Below are positions 58,370-64,000 of a stretch of DNA of 64,000 nt, piece after piece. Made by a program: the position numbers and the translations under genes. Source of the DNA: Croceivirga sp. (lineage in GTDB: Bacteria; Bacteroidota; Bacteroidia; Flavobacteriales; Flavobacteriaceae); assembly GCA_028284285.1 (NCBI GenBank), contig JANQSA010000064.1, positions 1 to 64,000 of the forward strand, written 5' to 3'. Numbering within the stretch: position 1 is the stretch's first letter; each line of letters opens with the position of its first letter. The notes under the pieces were generated by a model. It saw only the letters and a program-made list of their open reading frames with translations. It had not been told where the DNA came from and did not search any database.

Positions 58370-60144
58370 GGACCTACCATAGACTCCTTAAACGCCAGCT
58401 CAAAAAGTTGAATATGAGCGAAAAGGACCGGAAGCCCATTGCTGACTTTTTAGAGATGGTGGACACGGCCTATCACTCTTTTGATCGGGATGTGGGTCAT
58501 TTGGAAACCATTTTGGAAAAGAGTTCCCAGGAACTTTATGAGGCTAATAGACGGCTTAGGGACGATGTAATGACAGTGTCCCAGCAGCTCACCAATGTTG
58601 CGGCGAACATAAAGGATGTCATCTTTGAAATGGATACCTCCGGGAAATGGACCTATTTGAATCCTGCATGGGAAGTGGTAATGGGTTGTTCTGTTTCACA
58701 AAGCCTGGGAACACCCTATCACCTTTGTTTTACAAATAGCGACGGCGTTCCCATGGGAGATTTTCTTGAGGTGAACACTATTGGTCTTGGTGAATGCAGC
58801 CGGAGAGTTGAAATTACCTCAGCACAAGGGAAACGGAAATGGATAGCCTTATCTCTAAAACCCTTACTATCTGAGGAAGGAAATGTTTTGGGGTATATCG
58901 GAACACTTTCGGACATCACGCAGCTAAAAAAAACAGAATTGGCGATGATGCGTGCCCATAGAACAGCAACCAAAGCAAACAAGGCAAAGGACGATTTTTT
59001 GTCAATGATGTCCCATGAGATTCGTACGCCACTTAATGCAGTGATCGGAATAAGTAACTTGCTGCTTTTGGAGAACCCAAAAGCGGATCAGATGGAAAAT
59101 CTGGATGCCTTACGGTACTCATCAGAGCATCTGTTATCCCTGGTGAATGATATTCTTGACTTCAATAAGATTGCCTCGGGCTCCATGAAACTGGATGCAC
59201 ATGTCTTTGATCTGCGAGGATTGCTGGAGAAATTAGAAAGGATTTTTCAGCCCAATGCCAAAGAGAAACAAATTGCCTTAAGGGTAACCATAGATCCGGA
59301 ATTGCCGCACCTGATAGTAGGGGATAGTTCCGGAATATCGCAGGTATTAACCAATCTACTTGGCAATGCGCTTAAGTTTACGGAAGTAGGAGAAGTTTCT
59401 TTACGCGTAAAGGTACTTAAGGTGACGGCTTCCAACTGTAGGCTTTCCTTTGCCGTTGAGGATACGGGAATTGGAATCCCCAAAAAGCGCCTGGAAACTA
59501 TTTTTAATCCTTTTGAACAAGCAGATTCCAGCATTGGCAGGGAGTACGGTGGTTCAGGATTGGGCTTGGCGATTTGTCAACAACTTCTGCAATTGATGGA
59601 CAGTTATCTGGAAGTAGTCAGTACAGAAGGTCGGGGAACCACCTTCAGTTTTGTTTTAAATCTGGGAACTACCAGGGAAACTGCTCCGGTAAACGTAATT
59701 CCAAAAGTATCCGCTTTTACAGAGGAGGAGGATTTCCCCCTCAAAGGCGTACGTATCCTTGTGGCCGAGGACAACAGGGTAAATACGATGGTCATTGAAA
59801 AATTTCTGAAGAAATGGCAAGCGGACTATGATTTAGTTGAAAATGGGAAAATAGCCACCGAAAAAGCAGCTTCTCAACGGTATGATTTGATTTTAATGGA
59901 TCTTCATATGCCGGTGATGGACGGTTTTGAAGCCGCCAAGACCATTAGGGAATCGGAACTTTCCAAAAATAAGTCGGTTCCGATTTATGCGCTATCAGCT
60001 TCAACAGGAGTATACACGGACAAGAACATTAAAGATTTTGGTATGGGAGGGCTGATTCCAAAACCTTTTGATCCTGGAAGACTGTTGCAGCAATTGGTTC
60101 AAATTGTGAAAGAAAGTCTTGCAGACCACTACCTTAAATTATAA
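58366..60144 (+). CDS. hybrid PAS sensor histidine kinase with receiver domain
   Basis: ATGA overlap with FIST gene; PAS; H-box MMSHEIRTPLNAVIGI; HATPase; REC ILVAEDNRVN, LILMDLHMPVMDGFEA. Confidence 0.95.
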   Translation: MRTYHRLLKRQLKKLNMSEKDRKPIADFLEMVDTAYHSFDRDVGHLETILEKSSQELYEANRRLRDDVMTVSQQLTNVAANIKDVIFEMDTSGKWTYLNPAWEVVMGCSVSQSLGTPYHLCFTNSDGVPMGDFLEVNTIGLGECSRRVEITSAQGKRKWIALSLKPLLSEEGNVLGYIGTLSDITQLKKTELAMMRAHRTATKANKAKDDFLSMMSHEIRTPLNAVIGISNLLLLENPKADQMENLDALRYSSEHLLSLVNDILDFNKIASGSMKLDAHVFDLRGLLEKLERIFQPNAKEKQIALRVTIDPELPHLIVGDSSGISQVLTNLLGNALKFTEVGEVSLRVKVLKVTASNCRLSFAVEDTGIGIPKKRLETIFNPFEQADSSIGREYGGSGLGLAICQQLLQLMDSYLEVVSTEGRGTTFSFVLNLGTTRETAPVNVIPKVSAFTEEEDFPLKGVRILVAEDNRVNTMVIEKFLKKWQADYDLVENGKIATEKAASQRYDLILMDLHMPVMDGFEAAKTIRESELSKNKSVPIYALSASTGVYTDKNIKDFGMGGLIPKPFDPGRLLQQLVQIVKESLADHYLKL

Positions 60145-60201
60145 AGGTTCAATTTGATTCTTAGGTAAAAGCTCAAAAAGCAAAGACCGTATCGGGCTTG
60201 A

Positions 60202-61050
60202 CTAAGCTTTACGTAAATTAATTTGTAAATCCGTTTTTAGGATTGAAGTAGCTTTTCCTCTGACACTTCCGGTTACAGGCATCGTATTTTGGTAGTTGGC
60301 GCTTGCGCAAAGTGGAAAATATCTATCTGTGGTTTTAATGCCGTTAGAGGGATCATATCCTATCCACCCGGCCCCCGGAAGAAATATCTCTGTCCAGGCA
60401 TGTAGTTCGTAAATTGGGTTTTCCGTTTGAATAAAATAATATCCACTCACAAACCGGGAGGCTATCCCAATGTGCCGCAGCAATTGAATTTGCATCCAGG
60501 CAAGATCCCTGCAAGACCCCTTTTTCGAATTAAAAGTCTTGTTTGCTGAGTTAGGTTCACCAACTTCTCGTGTTTCCAAGGTAAAATCCGTCTGAATCCG
60601 CATAGTCAATTCACTCATAAACGGAAGGGTCTCTGAATTTACGGTTCTCAGGATCTGGTTTACATACTCTTGCAGGGATGTATTGATCAATGATATTTCC
60701 AAATACGGACGCAAAATTTTTTTTAGGGCCTCGGAATAGAAATACGGGATTTTCCTGTATTCTGAAGGCCACAAAAGAAAATTAAAAGGATTATACTCTT
60801 TTTTAGATACCATCGATATTGCCTTTATATGTAAACGGTGGTGCTTGCCCTCAAACCAACTGAAATGAACAATGTTGTTTTCAACATCGGTCTGTTCGGA
60901 GATTTCCACCGGTTTCGGGGATATCATCAACCTGAAACTTTTTAGATGTACATAAGGCACATCCTGGGGTCTGAACCGAAAATAATGGGGTTCAAAAAAG
61001 ACGTTGTCCCCATAGATGTATTCCGTTTCATGTATTATTTCAAGTTCCAT
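60202..61050 (-). CDS. transglutaminase-like protein
   Basis: Cys-His-Asp motifs KKGSCRDLAWMQIQLLRHIGIASRFVSGYY, HAWTEIFLPGAGWIGYDPSNG. Confidence 0.93.
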   Translation of the reverse strand: MELEIIHETEYIYGDNVFFEPHYFRFRPQDVPYVHLKSFRLMISPKPVEISEQTDVENNIVHFSWFEGKHHRLHIKAISMVSKKEYNPFNFLLWPSEYRKIPYFYSEALKKILRPYLEISLINTSLQEYVNQILRTVNSETLPFMSELTMRIQTDFTLETREVGEPNSANKTFNSKKGSCRDLAWMQIQLLRHIGIASRFVSGYYFIQTENPIYELHAWTEIFLPGAGWIGYDPSNGIKTTDRYFPLCASANYQNTMPVTGSVRGKATSILKTDLQINLRKA

Positions 61051-61052
61051 AA

Positions 61053-61817
61053 TTACTGCTGGTTAGCAGCTTGGGCATTTCTCAAAACATCTATTGATTC
61101 GGCACTCTTTAGATTATTTATCCAATCGTCGGGAAGGGTTTTGATGGCGTCACTCAATATACCGTTCCATAGTCTTGAAATGTTCTGAAGCTCCTCCTCC
61201 TGGTATCTTTTTTCAATAATATGGAAGGAGTCTTTTTCATAATAAATGATGTCCAAAGGAAAATCCACATCATTTGCACTGATCCGCGTAGCATCAAACG
61301 AAAGAAAGCCGGCCTTAAGAGCAAATTGCATTGACGAATCGTAGTTGATCGCACGATCCAAAATGGGCTTTCCATAACCATTATTGCCTATGATAACAAA
61401 GGGAGAACCTTCGGAGACCTCTATCCAATTTCCTTCCGGATAGAGTAAATAAATCTTATGTTCTTCGTCATCCTCCAATTGTCCACCGATGATAGAAAAC
61501 AAATTGAAACTCAATCCCGCCTCCTTTAAAGACTTTTTGTCCTCATTTGCAGCGCGTTTGACTTGAGCGGAAAACGCATTGACCGCCTTATAGAGTTTGT
61601 TGAACGAATCGTCGTTCTCCTCAATGATCTCTTTAAAGTAGGTTATTGATTTATCCCGAACCGACCGCAGGCCGGAAGTCATTATAAAGAAAGAGTGCTT
61701 TTTCCTGTTTACGGTAAATACTTTCTTTGCTTGAGTAGTTTGATGTCCTGAAGTAATTCTGGTATCGGCTATGCCAACAATTCCCGATTTCAATTTAATT
61801 CCCAAACAGTAGGTCAT
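61053..61817 (-). CDS. proteasome-type protease (Anbu family)
   Basis: MTYCLGIKLKSGIVGIADTRITSG with Thr at position 2; neighbours diagnostic of the Anbu operon. Confidence 0.9.
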   Translation of the reverse strand: MTYCLGIKLKSGIVGIADTRITSGHQTTQAKKVFTVNRKKHSFFIMTSGLRSVRDKSITYFKEIIEENDDSFNKLYKAVNAFSAQVKRAANEDKKSLKEAGLSFNLFSIIGGQLEDDEEHKIYLLYPEGNWIEVSEGSPFVIIGNNGYGKPILDRAINYDSSMQFALKAGFLSFDATRISANDVDFPLDIIYYEKDSFHIIEKRYQEEELQNISRLWNGILSDAIKTLPDDWINNLKSAESIDVLRNAQAANQQ

Positions 61818-62791
61818 AGGTTTTGTGTTTTAAGATTTGGTGTCGCATATTTATTGGCAAAGAACGATTCGTAAATCGCCATGGAAATGGTATTGAGTTT
61901 TTTTTGGAGTTCGTCAATGTACTCATGAAGTCCCCCTGAGAAAATATCGTGAATATCCGCAAATTCCAATTGTGCCTTTAGTTTGCCCAATTGTTTTTCA
62001 GCATTATTTGAAAACCCGGCATGGTATCCGGTAATTGTATTTAATGATTTTCCAGCCTGGATTAAACAAAAGTTGACGGAACGAGGGAAAATCTTATCTA
62101 AAATCAGGAATTCGCAAATGTTTAAGGTAGTAAGCTTACCATATTTTTTTCGATACATATCATAGGCCGATACTGATTTGAGCAATGCCGCCCACTGGGC
62201 AAGGTCCAAAGGAGTGCCCACGTCTTTGGGTGTGGAGAGCAAGATATGATATTTAACGTCAAGGACTCTTGAGGTTTTGTCAGCACGCTCCACCAGTTGT
62301 CCTATTCTTCCAAAATGCCATCCGTCATTTCGTGAAATGGTAGTAGTAAAAATTCCGAATAATAATTGACAACCTTCCTTAATCGTATTGAAGAAGATAC
62401 GTGGGTCTTTGTTTTTCCAACGCTTTTTTTCGAACCCTTCCTTCATTAGGAAATAAATATGGTTTATTTGCTCCCAGACCTCTTTTGTTAATTCAGGCCG
62501 AATTGCCCGCGCGTTTTCCCTTGCCTTGATGATAGAACTGTAGACCGAGTTGGGATTTTGTAAATCGAAACCCAGAAAATAAATGACCTTTTCTTTCTCC
62601 ACAGTTTCGTAGGATGATTGGTACAAAGGCCAATCTCCGGTGATAATTACCAGAGGCTTCCACTGTTGTATGCTATCAGGAGCGGATTCCAGGGAAAGAT
62701 TAAAATTTACATCCATGAACCGGGCATAGTTTTCGGCACGTTCTACGTACCGGTTCATCCAATACATGCTATCCGCTATTCTACTCAGCAT
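61814..62791 (-). CDS. alpha-E domain protein
   Basis: MLSRIADSMYWMNRYVERAENYARFMDVNF alpha-E signature. Confidence 0.93.
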   Translation of the reverse strand: MLSRIADSMYWMNRYVERAENYARFMDVNFNLSLESAPDSIQQWKPLVIITGDWPLYQSSYETVEKEKVIYFLGFDLQNPNSVYSSIIKARENARAIRPELTKEVWEQINHIYFLMKEGFEKKRWKNKDPRIFFNTIKEGCQLLFGIFTTTISRNDGWHFGRIGQLVERADKTSRVLDVKYHILLSTPKDVGTPLDLAQWAALLKSVSAYDMYRKKYGKLTTLNICEFLILDKIFPRSVNFCLIQAGKSLNTITGYHAGFSNNAEKQLGKLKAQLEFADIHDIFSGGLHEYIDELQKKLNTISMAIYESFFANKYATPNLKTQNL

Positions 62792-62803
62792 ATTCTTTCT
62801 CTG

Positions 62804-64000
62804 TCAGTTATCCAATACCCAGGTGTCTTTACTCCCTCCGCCTTGAGAGGAATTCACCACTAAGGATCCTTTTTTAAGGGCCACCCTGGTCAGGGCTCCC
62901 GGGATGACCTTGATTTCTTTCCCAAAAAGGATATAAGGCCTTAGGTCTACATGCCTGCCTTCTATTTCATTTTCGCATAAAGTGGGAACCCTTGAAAGAT
63001 TGATCATGGGTTGCGCTATGTAGTTTCTGGGGCTGTTTTTAACCTTAGTTCTAAACTCTTTTATTTCTGCCTGGGTGGCATGAGGCCCAATAAGCATACC
63101 GTAACCCCCTGAACCATCGGTTTGCTTCACCACCAGATTTTCCAAATTTTCAATAACATATTTATAATCCTGCTCTTCTGAACAGATATACGTTTTAATG
63201 TTTGGAATAATAGCCTCTTCCCCCAGATAATATTTTATCAATCGGGGAATATAAGCATAAACCGCTTTATCGTCCGCCACCCCTGCCCCGGGTGCGTTAA
63301 CGAGTACCACATTTCCTTTTAAATAGGCTTCAAAAAGTCCGGGAGTACCTAACAAAGATTTCTCGTTAAATACCAAAGGATCGATAAAAGCATCGTCCAC
63401 CCTGCGATAAATGACATCCACCTTTTGTAGCCCTTTAGTGGTGATCTTATATACATAATCATTTCGCACCACCAGATCTCTGCCCTCCACTAATTCAGCC
63501 CCCATTTGCTGGGCAAGGTAAGCATGTTCAAAATAGGCGGAGTTAAAGATTCCCGGTGTAAGTACTACAATGGATGCGGGATCAACATTGGTAAGTGATT
63601 CTAACATATCCCTTAAATAATGGGAGTAGTCATGTACTGGTCTTACTTTTAACTGTTCGAACATTTCAGGAAACGTACGCTTTAAAATTTCTCGGTTCTC
63701 CAACATGTAGGACACTCCCGAGGGGCATCTTAAATTATCCTCCAATACATAGAAGTTCCCATCATTCCCCCTAATAAGATCCGTTCCCGAAATATGGCTC
63801 CATACATTTTCAGGGGGTTTAAGACCGACGCATTGTTTAAGATAACAGGCACTGGAAAGCACCAGCTCCTTTGGTATAATTTTATCTTTTAAAACCCTTT
63901 GCTCATTGTAGATATCATTAATGAACAGATTTAAAGCCACAATCCTTTGCTTAAGCCCATTGGTCAAATAATCCCAGTTCTTGCCACTTATTATTCTCGG
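62804..64000 (-). CDS. circularly permuted ATP-grasp protein (5' end cut by window edge)
   Basis: GNDGNFYVLEDNLRCPSGVSYMLENR; frame stays open past the ORF-track TTG at 63967 to 64000 (PRIISGKNWDYLTNGLKQRI). Confidence 0.93.
   Translation of the reverse strand, partial: PRIISGKNWDYLTNGLKQRIVALNLFINDIYNEQRVLKDKIIPKELVLSSACYLKQCVGLKPPENVWSHISGTDLIRGNDGNFYVLEDNLRCPSGVSYMLENREILKRTFPEMFEQLKVRPVHDYSHYLRDMLESLTNVDPASIVVLTPGIFNSAYFEHAYLAQQMGAELVEGRDLVVRNDYVYKITTKGLQKVDVIYRRVDDAFIDPLVFNEKSLLGTPGLFEAYLKGNVVLVNAPGAGVADDKAVYAYIPRLIKYYLGEEAIIPNIKTYICSEEQDYKYVIENLENLVVKQTDGSGGYGMLIGPHATQAEIKEFRTKVKNSPRNYIAQPMINLSRVPTLCENEIEGRHVDLRPYILFGKEIKVIPGALTRVALKKGSLVVNSSQGGGSKDTWVLDN

Noticed and set aside
1-64000. 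CRISPR arrays, rRNA operons, intact tRNAs, integrase/transposase genes
   Set aside because: Looked for and not seen in the window; only the truncated tRNA-Leu and non-autonomous repeats were found.

Overview
This 64 kb window looks like a Flavobacteriaceae (Bacteroidetes) chromosome: SusC/SusD pair, TonB receptors, TAnnTTTG-type promoters, AT-rich background. Left to right it contains: (1) an OM protein, a K+ channel, a very large degenerate kinase/AAA/GAF/LytS-type sensor with a convergent LytTR regulator, and a 1-Cys peroxiredoxin, ending at a truncated 3' half of tRNA-Leu (probable att scar); (2) a glucuronate-type polysaccharide utilisation locus (sulfatase, UxuA, RraA-like, GH clan A, SDR, UxaC, SSS symporter, SusD, SusC, divergent LacI); (3) a secreted ConA/LamG-like protein divergent from a membrane-anchored HTH/LamG-like regulator; (4) a more GC-rich module with an OmpR/HK pair, a Usp-like protein and an OM protein; (5) a clade II-like nosZ operon with Rrf2 regulator, and an OprC/NosA-like copper TonB receptor module; (6) a trans-envelope MacB/Lol-like ABC operon with LolA-like and beta-barrel partners; (7) a FIST (NosP-like)/hybrid histidine kinase pair; (8) an Anbu-type proteasome-homologue operon running off the right edge. 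The most interesting signals are a two-part promoter architecture shared by the nos operon and the copper-module gene, at identical spacing from the -7 element; a perfect 16-bp inverted operator pair 104 bp apart between susC and lacI; the tRNA-Leu scar; two terminal-inverted-repeat elements around the copper receptor; and the pseudokinase-LytS fusion. All functional calls come from reading the sequence, with no database searches.
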